A DNA stretch of 64,000 bases from Streptomyces hiroshimensis (GCF_014650335.1 NZ_BMUT01000021.1:36034-100033), one strand, 5' to 3'. Shown: positions 7,988-16,200, counted from the first letter of the stretch. The notes: generated by a model not told the origin, from the sequence alone. Made by a program: numbers and translations.

Positions 7988-8877
7988 AGCAGTTCCACCC
8001 GCACGTCGGCGGGGAAGCCGGTCGTCGGGCCCGTGCGGCGGGCGAACTCGGTCACGCCCGCGAGCTGCTCCGGCCCGAAGCGGAAGTCCAGCGTCGTGAA
8101 GTAGCGCTCCAGCAGCCCGGCGTCGAAGGCCTCCCAGCGCGCCGCCTGCTCGGCCACCTTCGCCACCTCCTCCAGGGAGACGTCCCGGGAGGCGAGGAAG
8201 GCCTCGTGGACCTTGGCGACGATCTCCGGCTCACGCGCCAGGTAGTCCTTGCGCACGGCCCACACCGCGAAGACGAACGGCAGGCCCGTCCAGTCCTTCC
8301 ACATCTGCCCGAGGTCGTGGACTTCCAGGCCGAGCCGCGGGGCGTCGTGCAGGGAGGCCCGCAGCGCGGCGTCCCCGATCAGCACGGCGGCATCCGCCTC
8401 GCGCATCATCAGGCCCAGGTCCGGCGGACACGTGTAGTAGTCCGGGCGTACGCCGTACTGCTCGGCCAGCAGCAGCTGCGCCAGGCGCACGGACGTACGG
8501 GAAGTGGACCCCAGCGCGACGCGGGCGCCGTCCAGCCGGTCCAGGGGGACCTGCGAGACGATCACGCAGGACATGACCGGCCCGTCGCAGCCCACGGCGA
8601 TGTCACGCAGGGCGACCAGGTCGTCGGCGTTGCGCAGGAACTCGACGAGGGTGACCGGGGCGATGTCCAGCTCGCCCTCGATCAGCTGCCGGCTGAGCTT
8701 CTCCGGGGTGTCCTTGGTCAGGTCCAGGTCCAGCAGGGTGCCGGTGCGCGCGAGGCCCCAGTACAGGGGCAGGCAGTTCAGGAACTGGATGTGACCCACG
8801 CGCGGACGGCTGCGCTGAAGGGGGCCGGCATCGGGGTCGGTCTCTACGGCCTCTACGGCCGAGGCAGAAATGTCCAC
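7978..8877 (-). CDS. mqnA: Chorismate dehydratase (futalosine menaquinone pathway)
   Basis: A 299-residue MqnA that dehydrates chorismate to 3-[(1-carboxyvinyl)oxy]benzoate, the first committed step of the futalosine pathway. The periplasmic-binding-protein-like fold shows the family blocks GHIQFLNCLPLYWGL, SRQLIEGELDIAPVTLVEFLRN, ALGSTSRTSVRLAQLL and AVLIGDAAL. There is no signal peptide, as expected for a cytosolic enzyme. GTG at 8877 gives a slightly long, low-complexity N-terminus before the conserved start at RPRVGHIQF. The gene is monocistronic, separate from mqnC and mqnE, and its stop lies inside the hairpin shared with the esterase gene. Confidence 0.94.
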   Translation of the reverse strand: MDISASAVEAVETDPDAGPLQRSRPRVGHIQFLNCLPLYWGLARTGTLLDLDLTKDTPEKLSRQLIEGELDIAPVTLVEFLRNADDLVALRDIAVGCDGPVMSCVIVSQVPLDRLDGARVALGSTSRTSVRLAQLLLAEQYGVRPDYYTCPPDLGLMMREADAAVLIGDAALRASLHDAPRLGLEVHDLGQMWKDWTGLPFVFAVWAVRKDYLAREPEIVAKVHEAFLASRDVSLEEVAKVAEQAARWEAFDAGLLERYFTTLDFRFGPEQLAGVTEFARRTGPTTGFPADVRVELLEP

Positions 8878-8993
8878 ATCCGGAGGCTAGCCCCGGACGG
8901 CCGGGACGGCGGGGGCGGGGGTGCTCCCGGGCGGTGCCCGACTGGGGATCTTTTCCGTCAGGAACACCGGGAAAACCATCCGACAGCGTGATC

Positions 8994-9043
8994 TTCAACT
9001 CCTTCCGCGCGAGAACCCTCGCGTGCTAGGCTCGCCGCAAGTT
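8994..9043 (+). promoter_or_regulatory. Probable cold-shock gene promoter with a palindrome
   Basis: TAGGCT (9027-9032) is a plausible -10 box. Directly upstream is the perfect palindrome CGCGAG-AACC-CTCGCG (9008-9023), placed where a regulator would block RNA polymerase. No good -35 hexamer is seen. Confidence 0.4.
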
Positions 9044-9069
9044 GCAGTTTGGTTTCCCTTGCAGTACAG

Positions 9070-9100
9070 AGCCTGCGGAGCATGTGACCCGCAGGCTTTT
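9070..9100 (+). terminator. Terminator-like hairpin inside the cold-shock 5' leader
   Basis: A 9-bp perfect stem, AGCCTGCGG (9070-9078) with CCGCAGGCT (9089-9097), has a 10-base loop and is followed by a T run. It lies about 65 bases before the cold-shock start codon. It looks like an intrinsic terminator or a temperature-sensitive leader element rather than the end of another gene, because mqnA upstream reads the other way. Confidence 0.6.
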
Positions 9101-9163
9101 GTAGTTTTCAGACTTCTCGCAGGTTCTGGAGCAGGGCAACCCTTTGGGCCCAAGGAGGGCTTT

Positions 9164-9367
9164 ATGGCTACCGGAACCGTGAAGTGGTTCAACGCTGAAA
9201 AGGGCTTTGGCTTCATCGCCCAGGACGGCGGGGGCCCCGACGTCTTCGTCCACTACTCCGCGATCAACGCCTCTGGCTTCCGCTCCCTCGAGGAGAACCA
9301 GCAGGTCAACTTTGACGTCACGCAGGGCCCGAAGGGCCCGCAGGCGGAGAACGTCACCCCGGTCTGA
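9164..9367 (+). CDS. Cold-shock domain protein (CspA family)
   Basis: A 67-residue single-domain RNA chaperone. It contains both nucleic-acid binding motifs, RNP1 (KGFGFIAQ) and RNP2 (VFVHYSAI), after the MATGTVKWFNAEKGFGF start usual for Streptomyces cold-shock proteins. ATG 9164 is chosen because AAGGAGGG lies 8 or so bases upstream and the domain starts there; the frame continues upstream only through the leader. Its mRNA probably has a leader of over 120 bases with a terminator-like hairpin. A strong terminator follows. The family melts RNA secondary structure and often acts in cold adaptation or as a general RNA-binding protein. Confidence 0.97.
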   Translation: MATGTVKWFNAEKGFGFIAQDGGGPDVFVHYSAINASGFRSLEENQQVNFDVTQGPKGPQAENVTPV

Positions 9368-9424
9368 TCCTCGGATCCTTCCGGTGTGACGGCCCGACCG
9401 ATCGCGGTCGACGCGCTGTACCCA

Positions 9425-9466
9425 AGGAGCCCTGCTCCCCCGCTTCGGCGGAGGGGCAGGGCTCCT
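9425..9466 (+). terminator. Strong terminator after the cold-shock gene
   Basis: AGGAGCCCTGCTCCCCCGC (9425-9443) pairs with 9448-9466 around a TTCG tetraloop, with two mismatches in 19 positions. It is followed by a C/T-rich tail. Confidence 0.8.
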
Positions 9467-9547
9467 GCCTTTCCCTCGCCCCTCGCTTCCCCTACCCGTC
9501 GCTGATCGTTAACCCTCCCTTAGCGACTTCTTGTTGACAGATTTCTT

Positions 9548-11293
9548 TCACTTTCTGTCGTACAACGCATTGATTTCGATCGCATAGCGTTCGGCGATCA
9601 CGGCCCGCCGGAGTTTGAGGGTCGGCGTCAGCGTCCCGTCCGCCACCGTGAAATCCCCGTCCAGAATCCGGAAGTCCCGAATCCGGGACGGCCTGGACAC
9701 CGCCGCGTTCGCCGCCTCGACCGCCTCCGCGCACAGCGCCCGCACCGCCGGGTGCCGGGCCGGCCGCCCGCCGAGGTCCACTCCTTCGCGCACCGCCCAG
9801 GCCCCGACCTCCTCCGCGTCCAGCGTGATCAGCGCCACCGGATACGGGCGCCGGTCGCCGATCAGCACCGCGCGCGAGACCCAACGGGACTGCTGCACGG
9901 CGAACTCGACCGGCGACGGCGCGAGGTTCTTGCCGCCCGAGGTGATGATCAGGTCCTTCTTCCGGCCGGTGATCGTGAGATAGCCGTCCGCGTCGAGGGC
10001 GCCCAAGTCCCCGCTGTGCAGCCAGCCGTCCGCGTCCAGCGTCCCGGCGGTCGCGGCCGGGGCGTTGCGGTAGCCCGCGAAGACCCCCGGCCCGCGGGCC
10101 AGCACCTCGCCGTCCTGCGCGATGCGCACCTCGCAGCCGGGCGCCGGTCTGCCGACCGTCCCGGGGCGGGCCGCGCCCGGGTGGTTGAGGGTGATCACGC
10201 CGGTGGACTCCGTCATCCCGTAACCCTCGTAGAGGGCGATGCCGCAGGCGCGCAGGAAGTCCAGGGTCTGCGGGGCGATCGGGGCGGCGCCGGTGATCGC
10301 CAGCTTCAGCCGGCCCCCGAAGGCCGCCCGGACCTGCGCGAACAGGCTCTCGTCCGCCGCCCGCCAGGCCGCGAGCAGTTCACCCCCGGGCTCCTCGCCC
10401 CGCGCGCGCAGACCGGCGGCCTCCAGCCCCGTCCGCACCGCCGCCTCCAGCCGGGCCCGGCCGTCCGGCCCCGAGGCCTCGGCCAGCGACACCACCGACG
10501 CATGCACCTTCTCGAACAGGCGGGGCACGGACGGCAGATGCGTGGGCCGCGCCTCGGCCAGCTCGGCGACGACGTCCTCGATCCGCCCGCCGAAGTAGCA
10601 CAGGGTGCCGCCGCGGACGACCACCGACAGCTGGACGAGCTGGGCGAGGAGGTGCGCGAGGGGCAGATAGAGATACGTGACGTCACCGGGCCCGCCGCCG
10701 ACCAGATCGGCCGAAGCGTCGGCGGCCGTGAAGTTGCCGTGCGTGAGGGAACAGCCCTTGGGCAGGCCCGTGGTGCCGGAGGTGTAGACGACGGCACACA
10801 GGTCGGCGGGGGTGACGGCCGCGCTCCGGGCGAGGAGTTCCTCCACCGGCACCTCGTCGTGCGGCAGCGGATCGTCCATCGGCACCACGTGCCGCAGCTC
10901 CGGCAGCTTGCCGCGGACGGCCGTCACGCGGGCCGCCTGCTCCGCGTTCTCGCACACGGCCACGCAGGCCCCCGAGTCGGCCAGCACCCAGGCCAGTTCC
11001 TCGTCGCCCGCCGTCGGGTAGACCGGCACCACGACGGCGCCGGCGGCCAGCGCGCCGAAGTGGGTGCGGGTCCATGCGGGGCGGGTCTCGGAGAGGATCG
11101 CGACGCGGTCCCCGGGGCGCACCCCGAGGGCGATCAGGCCACGGCCGGTTTCCTGCACGGAGGCCCACAGGGCGGCGTAGGTGAGCTCGGCCCACCCGCC
11201 ATCTCGCCGGAACCGCTGGGCGGGCTGCGGACCGTACTGGCCTGCGGCCCACTGGGCGAGAACGGCGAGCGTAGGGGGGCGCTTGCACGGCAT
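9548..11293 (-). CDS. Long-chain fatty acid-CoA ligase (AMP-binding enzyme) 1
   Basis: A 581-residue adenylate-forming enzyme that activates fatty acids to acyl-CoA through acyl-AMP. The AMP-binding motif YTSGTTGLPKG, the GYGMTESTG motif and the C-terminal lid motif GRKKDLIITSGGKN are all present. ATG 11293 is chosen over the longer upstream frame because AGGAGG lies 5 bases before it and the extension runs through inverted repeats. It is divergent from an AraC-type regulator, and a second ligase of the same family lies 2.8 kb away. The region between holds a secreted lipase, so the local theme is release and activation of fatty acids. The C-terminal 20 codons are noticeably less GC-rich than the rest. 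Confidence 0.92.
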   Translation of the reverse strand: MPCKRPPTLAVLAQWAAGQYGPQPAQRFRRDGGWAELTYAALWASVQETGRGLIALGVRPGDRVAILSETRPAWTRTHFGALAAGAVVVPVYPTAGDEELAWVLADSGACVAVCENAEQAARVTAVRGKLPELRHVVPMDDPLPHDEVPVEELLARSAAVTPADLCAVVYTSGTTGLPKGCSLTHGNFTAADASADLVGGGPGDVTYLYLPLAHLLAQLVQLSVVVRGGTLCYFGGRIEDVVAELAEARPTHLPSVPRLFEKVHASVVSLAEASGPDGRARLEAAVRTGLEAAGLRARGEEPGGELLAAWRAADESLFAQVRAAFGGRLKLAITGAAPIAPQTLDFLRACGIALYEGYGMTESTGVITLNHPGAARPGTVGRPAPGCEVRIAQDGEVLARGPGVFAGYRNAPAATAGTLDADGWLHSGDLGALDADGYLTITGRKKDLIITSGGKNLAPSPVEFAVQQSRWVSRAVLIGDRRPYPVALITLDAEEVGAWAVREGVDLGGRPARHPAVRALCAEAVEAANAAVSRPSRIRDFRILDGDFTVADGTLTPTLKLRRAVIAERYAIEINALYDRK

Positions 11294-11321
11294 CGGTTCC
11301 TCCTGGTGGCTGAGGCCGGCC

Positions 11322-11367
11322 CGGCACCGCCGGACTGCGCCGTCTCGGTTTCCCGCCGTTGCGGCGG
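11322..11367 (-). repeat. Dispersed intergenic repeat, family A, copy 1 (inverted)
   Basis: Read on the minus strand the element begins CCGCCGCAACGGCG and ends GTCCGGCGGTGCCG. About 39 of 46 positions match copy 2 (11453-11498), and a third relative is at 43068-43110. Confidence 0.65.
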
Positions 11368-11452
11368 AGGTTTCCCGCCTGCGGCGAGATCGTCTCCCGC
11401 TCCGGCGGAGGGGCGGTGCCCGAGCCTTCGAGATGGTTGCCGTCGCTTCCTT

Positions 11453-11498
11453 CCGCCGCAACGGCGAAAAGCCACGACGGCGCGGTCCGGCGGTGCCG
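11453..11498 (+). repeat. Dispersed intergenic repeat, family A, copy 2
   Basis: Same element as 11322-11367 in opposite orientation, 85 bases away. The two could pair in RNA or single-stranded DNA. The outer blocks are identical and the middle varies. Confidence 0.65.
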
Positions 11499-11685
11499 AA
11501 CCTGCACAAGGCTGCCCGGCGGTGCCGAGCCCGCCCGGACCCGGGCACGAGCGCACCCGCGCGTGAGCGCACCCGCGCCCGGCACCGGGGCCTTCCCGAA
11601 CGTTAAGAACGTTCGCCCCCGATCGGCATGACCGGAACCGTCGGCCCCACTGACCCCGGCGCTCAACGGAGTTACCGTCATCCGT

Positions 11686-12732
11686 ATGACGAGTCGCACG
11701 ATCACCGTGCACCACGTACGCGCCACCCTCACCGGCCCCCGGCGACTCGGCATCGACACCGTGCCCCTCCTGCAGAGCGCCCGCATCCCCCCGCTGCTCC
11801 TCGGCGACGCCCACGCGCGCGTGGCGCCCGAGCAGTTCGCCCGCCTGGTCACCGCCATCCGGCACGCCACCCGCGACGAGTTCCTGGGCCTGGGGCCCGA
11901 GCCCAGCCGGCCCGGCACGTTCGCGATGATGTGCCACGCGAGCATCGGCTGCCCCGACCTCGGCGCGGCCCTGCGCCGCGCCACCCGCTTCTACGGCCTC
12001 TTCCCCGGCGGTCCCGACCTCGCCGTCGAACGCACCGGCCCCGACGCCGCGTTCGCCGTGCGCACCGATCTGCGGGCGCTCGCCGAGGCGCCCTTCGCCG
12101 CGGAGTGCCTGGTCCTGATCTGGCACCGCCTGACGAGCTGGCTCATCGGCCGCCGGATCCCCCTGCGCTGGGCGGAGTTCGCGCACCCGGCGCCGCCGTA
12201 CGCGGGCGAGTACGGCCTGCTGTTCGGCTGCCCGGTCCGCTGCGGCGCGCCGCGCACCCGCGCCGGGTTCGACCCGCGCTGGCTGGCGGCGCCCGTCGTC
12301 CGGGACGAGGGCGCCCTGGCGGAGCTGCTGCGGCGCGCGCCCGCCGGGCTGCTCGACCGCCGCGAGTACGGCACGACGGTCGCCGAGCAGGTGCGGCACG
12401 CCCTGGCGCGGGCGCTGCGGGAGGGCCCGCAGCGCCGGGCGGCCCGGCTGCCGGAGGTGGCGCAGCTCGCGGCGCGGCTCGCGGTCAGCCCGGCGACGCT
12501 GCGGCGGCGGCTGAACGAGGAGGGCACGTCCTACCGGCGGCTGCGCGATCAGGTGCTGCGGGAGGCGGCGGTGGCGGGCCTGGCGGAGGGGCGGGAGCCG
12601 ATCGCGGAGCTGGCGGCGCGGCTGGGCTTCTCCGAGGACACCGCCTTCCACCGCGCGTTCCGCCGCTGGACGGGCACCACGCCGGGCGCGTACCGCCTCC
12701 TGGACGTGCACGAGCGGGGTCAGCAAAGCTGA
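11686..12732 (+). CDS. AraC-family transcriptional regulator (OruR-type N-terminal domain)
   Basis: A 348-residue regulator with an N-terminal ligand domain of the 'arabinose-binding domain of AraC, N-term' type (about residues 20-210, including the DLGAALRRATRFYGLF block). A C-terminal double helix-turn-helix (about 255-340) shows LAARLAVSPATLRRRLNEEGTSYRRLRD and LAARLGFSEDTAFHRAFRRWTGTTP. It is divergent from acyl-CoA ligase 1 and upstream of a secreted lipase, so it probably controls one or both; relatives respond to fatty acids or amino-acid breakdown. No ribosome site is at a normal distance, and a TACCGT -10-like box ends 7 bases before the ATG, which fits a leaderless mRNA. Confidence 0.9.
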   Translation: MTSRTITVHHVRATLTGPRRLGIDTVPLLQSARIPPLLLGDAHARVAPEQFARLVTAIRHATRDEFLGLGPEPSRPGTFAMMCHASIGCPDLGAALRRATRFYGLFPGGPDLAVERTGPDAAFAVRTDLRALAEAPFAAECLVLIWHRLTSWLIGRRIPLRWAEFAHPAPPYAGEYGLLFGCPVRCGAPRTRAGFDPRWLAAPVVRDEGALAELLRRAPAGLLDRREYGTTVAEQVRHALARALREGPQRRAARLPEVAQLAARLAVSPATLRRRLNEEGTSYRRLRDQVLREAAVAGLAEGREPIAELAARLGFSEDTAFHRAFRRWTGTTPGAYRLLDVHERGQQS

Positions 12733-12868
12733 GCTTTCCGGTCAGCTTCTTTCCTACCCGTCAGTCACTACGGTCTCCCCGACTCCCGCCGTCCCCGGGG
12801 AGTTTCGCGGGCGTGATCCGCGACGAGACATGAGTGACCCGTCACCACCTCACTGCCGGGAGAGCCGC

Positions 12869-14035
12869 ATGCACTTGCGTAGGCACCTGCGTACGAAGGC
12901 CTGGGCCGCCGTCGCCGCACTGGCCGTCTCACTGGGCTTCGCGGGCGCGGCCGGCGCCGCCGGGCCCGCGTCCGCCGCCGGACCGGGTGACATCGTCACC
13001 TCCTCACCCACCTCCTTCCACCCGCTGCCCGGCCAGCCCACCGGCACCAGGGCCTGGCACGTCACCTACCGCTCCACCACAGCCAAGGGCGCCCCCAACG
13101 TCGTCTCCGGGACGGTGATCGTCCCCCAGGACGGCAGAAAGGGGCCGCGCCCGCTCGTGACGTACGCCGTGGGGACGGTCGGGATCGCCGACCAGTGCGC
13201 CCCCTCGGCCGGCTTCCCGTACGGGACGACGGCGGAGGCCAATCTGATCCAGCAGCTGACGCTGCGCGGCTGGGCGGTGGCCGTCACCGACTACGAGGGC
13301 CTCGGGACGCCCGGCGACCACACGTACACCGTCGGCCGCGCGGAGGGCCATGCCGTCCTCGACGCGGCCCGCGCCGCCCTGCGGCTGCCGGAGGCCGGGC
13401 TGGCCGAGGGCTCCCCGGTCGGCATCATGGGCTACTCGCAGGGCGGGCAGGCCGCGGGCTGGGCCGCCGAGCTGCACGCGTCGTACGCCCCCGAGCTGAA
13501 CCTCAAGGGCACGGCCGCGGGCGGCGTCCCCGCCGACCTCCTGAAGGTCGCGGAGTTCAACGACGGCGGCATCGGCGCGGGCCTGGTCCTCATGGGCGCG
13601 ATCGGGCAGAACGCGGCCTTCCCCGAGCTGGACCTCGGCTCCTACCTCAACGGCAAGGGCCGGCAGCAGGTCGACTTCCTCAAGAAGCACTGCGTGGCCG
13701 TCGACGCCGCCGCGAGCCTGTTCAAGCGGATCTCCGACGTGACGGTCAGGAACCCGCTGAACGAGGCGGACTGGCAGCGCGTGCTGCACGCCTCCGACCT
13801 CGGCACCCGCGCCCCCGACCGGCCCGTCTACCTCTACCACGGCACCGCCGACGAGCTCATCCCGTACGCGGGCGCGCGGCAGCTGCGCGCCGACTGGTGC
13901 ACGAAGAACGCCACCGTGCAGTGGAAGGCGCTGCCGCTGGCCGGGCACGTCACCGGGGTGATCGCGGAATCCGCCCCGGCGGCGGGCTGGCTCGCCGACC
14001 GGTTCGCCGGCAGGCCCGCGGCAGGCAACTGCTGA
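12869..14035 (+). CDS. Secreted lipase (LIP/secretory lipase family)
   Basis: A 388-residue exported alpha/beta hydrolase. The signal peptide (basic MHLRRHLRTK, hydrophobic core to about residue 30) ends near AGAAGPASAAG. The nucleophile elbow is GYSQGG (Ser190), the acid is in YHGTADELIPY, and the His is in LAGHVTG. These match the secretory lipase family, which hydrolyses acylglycerols outside the cell. ATG 12869 is preferred to ATG 12830 because GGGAGAG precedes it and the signal peptide then starts normally. A 14-bp tandem repeat of four copies begins at the last codons and continues past the stop. The AraC-type regulator is upstream in the same direction. Confidence 0.9.
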   Translation: MHLRRHLRTKAWAAVAALAVSLGFAGAAGAAGPASAAGPGDIVTSSPTSFHPLPGQPTGTRAWHVTYRSTTAKGAPNVVSGTVIVPQDGRKGPRPLVTYAVGTVGIADQCAPSAGFPYGTTAEANLIQQLTLRGWAVAVTDYEGLGTPGDHTYTVGRAEGHAVLDAARAALRLPEAGLAEGSPVGIMGYSQGGQAAGWAAELHASYAPELNLKGTAAGGVPADLLKVAEFNDGGIGAGLVLMGAIGQNAAFPELDLGSYLNGKGRQQVDFLKKHCVAVDAAASLFKRISDVTVRNPLNEADWQRVLHASDLGTRAPDRPVYLYHGTADELIPYAGARQLRADWCTKNATVQWKALPLAGHVTGVIAESAPAAGWLADRFAGRPAAGNC

Positions 14036-14079
14036 CGGGCAACTGCTGACGGGCAACTGCTGACGGGCGACCGCTGATG
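14024..14079 (+). repeat. 14-bp tandem repeat, four copies, spanning the lipase stop codon
   Basis: Unit GGCAACTGCTGACG is present three times exactly (14024-14065), followed by a fourth copy with three changes (14066-14079). The first copy encodes the final Gly-Asn-Cys and stop of the lipase. Extra copies therefore lie after the stop, and copy-number change would not alter the protein. Confidence 0.9.
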
Positions 14080-14109
14080 CACGCCGAGCGCTGGACCGGG
14101 CTTTCCGGT

Positions 14110-16008
14110 TCAGCGCTCGTACAGCCGCTCCACCTCCTGTGCGAAGTCCCGGGCGATGACCTCCCGCTTGAGCTTCATGGACGGCGTGAGGTGGCCGGCC
14201 TCCTCCGTGAAGTCCACGGGCAGGACGGCGAAGCGCCGAATCGACTCCGCCCGCGAGACCAGGGCGTTCGCGTCGTCCACCGCCGTCTGCAGCTCGGCGA
14301 GCAGTTCGCCGTCCCGCGCCAGCTCCTCCGGCGGCAGGCCCTCCTTCCCGTGCATGCGGCACCAGTGGGCGACGCCGTCGGCCTCCAGGGTCACGAGGGC
14401 GGTGACGTAGGGGCGGTTGTCGCCGGTGACCATGCACTGGCCGACGAGGGGGTGCGCGCGCAGCCGGTCCTCCAGCGGCGCGGGGGCGACGTTCTTGCCG
14501 CCGGAGGTGACGATCAGCTCCTTCTTGCGACCGGTGATGGTCAGGTAGCCGTCCGCGTCGAGCGCGCCCAGGTCCCCGGTGGGGAACCACTCCCCCGGCG
14601 CCGCGGGCACCGCCTTGCCCAGCTCGCCGTCCCAGTACCCGGCGAAGACGTGCCCGCCGCGCAGCAGCACCTCACCGTCCTCCGCGATCCGCACGGCGCC
14701 GCCCGGCAGCGGCCAGCCGACCGTGCCGATGCGGGGGCGGTGCGGCGGGGTGACGGTGGCGGCGGCCGTGGTCTCGGTGAGGCCGTAGCCCTCGAAGACC
14801 TCGATGCCCGCACCCGTGCAGAAGGCCGCGAGGCGCTCGCCGAGCGGGGAGCCGCCGCTGAGCACGTAGCGGACCTCGCCGCCGAGGGCGGCCCGGATCC
14901 GCCGGTAGACCAGCGGGTCGTACAGGGCGCGGGCCGCGCGCAGCCCCGGGCCGGGCCCCGGGCCGGTGCCGTGCCGGCGGGCCTCCTCCGCCTCGCCCCA
15001 GCGCCGGGCGACGGAGGCGGCCCGGTCGAAGGAGGCGGCGCGGCCCAGCTTCTCGGCGGTCGCGCGGCCGGTGTTGTAGACCTTCTCCAGCACGTAGGGG
15101 ATCACGAGCAGGAAGGTGGGGCGGAAGCCGGCGAGGTCCGCGAGCAGGTCCTCGGTGCGCAGGGAGGGGGCGTGGCCCACGCGGACGCGGGCGCGCATGC
15201 AGCCGACGGCGACGGTCCGGCCGAAGACGTGCGAGAGGGGCAGGAAGAGGAGCGTGGCGGCGGGCTTCTTGCTGACGGCCTTGAAGACGGGGTGCAGCAG
15301 CTCGGTGGAATTGTCGACTTCGGTGAAGAAGTTGGCGTGGGTGAGGACACAGCCCTTGGGACGGCCGGTGGTGCCCGAGGTGTAGATGAGGGTGGCGATG
15401 TCGTCGGGGCTGCGGGTGGCCCGGGCCTCGGTGACGGCCGTGGCGGGCAGGGCGCGGCCCGCGGCCATCAGGCGGGGGACGGCAGCCTCCGCGGCCTCCC
15501 CCGCGTCGAACTCCCACAGGTGGGCCAGGCCCGGGAGGGATGCGCGCCCGGCCTCCACCAGCCGCGTCTGCTCCGGGCCCTCCACGACGCAGGCGGCGGC
15601 CCCGGAGTCGTGCAGGATCCAGCGGACCTGCGCGGCGGAGGAGGTGGGGTAGACGGGGACGGTGACGAGACCCGCGGCCCAGGCGGCGAAGTCCAGGAGC
15701 GTCCACTCGTAGCGGGTGCGGGCCATGATCGCGAGCCGGTCGCCGGGCCGCAGCCCATGGGCGATCAGGCCCTTGGCGGTGGCGAGCACCTCGGCGGCGA
15801 AGGTGGCGGCGCTGACGTCGCGCCAGGTGCCGTCGGGCTGCTTCCGGCTGAGGACGGGGTCGGCGGGGGCCTCGGCGGCGTTGTCGAAGGGCAGGTCGCC
15901 GAGGGACCCCCGGGACACGGGCGGGGCGAGCGGCGGGAGGGACGCCTCGCGGACGACTCCCCCGACGAAGGTGACGCGGGGTGGGGCTGCGCTGTGCGGT
16001 ACGGACAC
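14110..16008 (-). CDS. Long-chain fatty acid-CoA ligase (AMP-binding enzyme) 2
   Basis: A 632-residue adenylate-forming ligase of the same family as the protein encoded at 9548-11293, but longer at the N-terminus and in the middle. It has YTSGTTGRPKG, the GYGLTETTAA motif, and the lid motif GRKKELIVTSGGKN. GTG 16008 follows AGGGAG at a normal distance, and the upstream frame has no conserved sequence. It is convergent with the lipase gene. A TetR regulator on the same strand lies upstream, separated by a 23-bp-stem hairpin, and is a candidate regulator of it. Substrate chain length cannot be read from sequence. Confidence 0.92.
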   Translation of the reverse strand: MSVPHSAAPPRVTFVGGVVREASLPPLAPPVSRGSLGDLPFDNAAEAPADPVLSRKQPDGTWRDVSAATFAAEVLATAKGLIAHGLRPGDRLAIMARTRYEWTLLDFAAWAAGLVTVPVYPTSSAAQVRWILHDSGAAACVVEGPEQTRLVEAGRASLPGLAHLWEFDAGEAAEAAVPRLMAAGRALPATAVTEARATRSPDDIATLIYTSGTTGRPKGCVLTHANFFTEVDNSTELLHPVFKAVSKKPAATLLFLPLSHVFGRTVAVGCMRARVRVGHAPSLRTEDLLADLAGFRPTFLLVIPYVLEKVYNTGRATAEKLGRAASFDRAASVARRWGEAEEARRHGTGPGPGPGLRAARALYDPLVYRRIRAALGGEVRYVLSGGSPLGERLAAFCTGAGIEVFEGYGLTETTAAATVTPPHRPRIGTVGWPLPGGAVRIAEDGEVLLRGGHVFAGYWDGELGKAVPAAPGEWFPTGDLGALDADGYLTITGRKKELIVTSGGKNVAPAPLEDRLRAHPLVGQCMVTGDNRPYVTALVTLEADGVAHWCRMHGKEGLPPEELARDGELLAELQTAVDDANALVSRAESIRRFAVLPVDFTEEAGHLTPSMKLKREVIARDFAQEVERLYER

Positions 16009-16096
16009 GTGCGGCTCCCTACTGGGCGGTAAGTGGCGGCAATCTACGCCTCGGGAGCCACTCGCTCCAGACCGCCGCACCCCCTTCCGGCCGCGG

Positions 16097-16169
16097 CGGG
16101 AACCGCGAGGCGGCCCGCCGCCGCGCCGCAAGGGCGCACAGCGCCGGGCGGGCCGCCTCGCGGTTCCCG
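16097..16169. terminator. Very long perfect inverted repeat between tetR and acyl-CoA ligase 2
   Basis: Arms of 23 bases (16097-16119 and 16147-16169) are perfectly complementary around a 27-base loop. It probably terminates the tetR transcript 32 bases after its stop. The loop is itself a family B repeat copy, so it may be a mobile or structural repeat rather than a simple terminator. Confidence 0.65.
16119..16151 (+). repeat. Dispersed intergenic repeat, family B, copy 2
   Basis: Its reverse complement matches 2946-2978 at 30 of 33 positions. It fills the loop and inner stem of the long inverted repeat. Confidence 0.6.
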
Positions 16170-16200
16170 GACTCCGCCGACGCCGACGCCGACACCGGCG

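Larger units (their letters stand above)
11294..11685. other. Divergent intergenic region with an inverted pair of repeats
   Basis: This gap of about 390 bases lies between the ligase and the AraC-type regulator. It contains two copies of a 46-base element facing each other (11322-11367 and 11453-11498). The regulator end carries a TACCGT box about 7 bases before its ATG, suggesting a leaderless transcript. Frames across this region are repeat-derived and not called. Confidence 0.55.

Noticed and set aside
9752..11566. 604-codon frame antisense to acyl-CoA ligase 1
   Set aside because: Adenylate-forming motifs are on the minus strand; the plus frame is a shadow.
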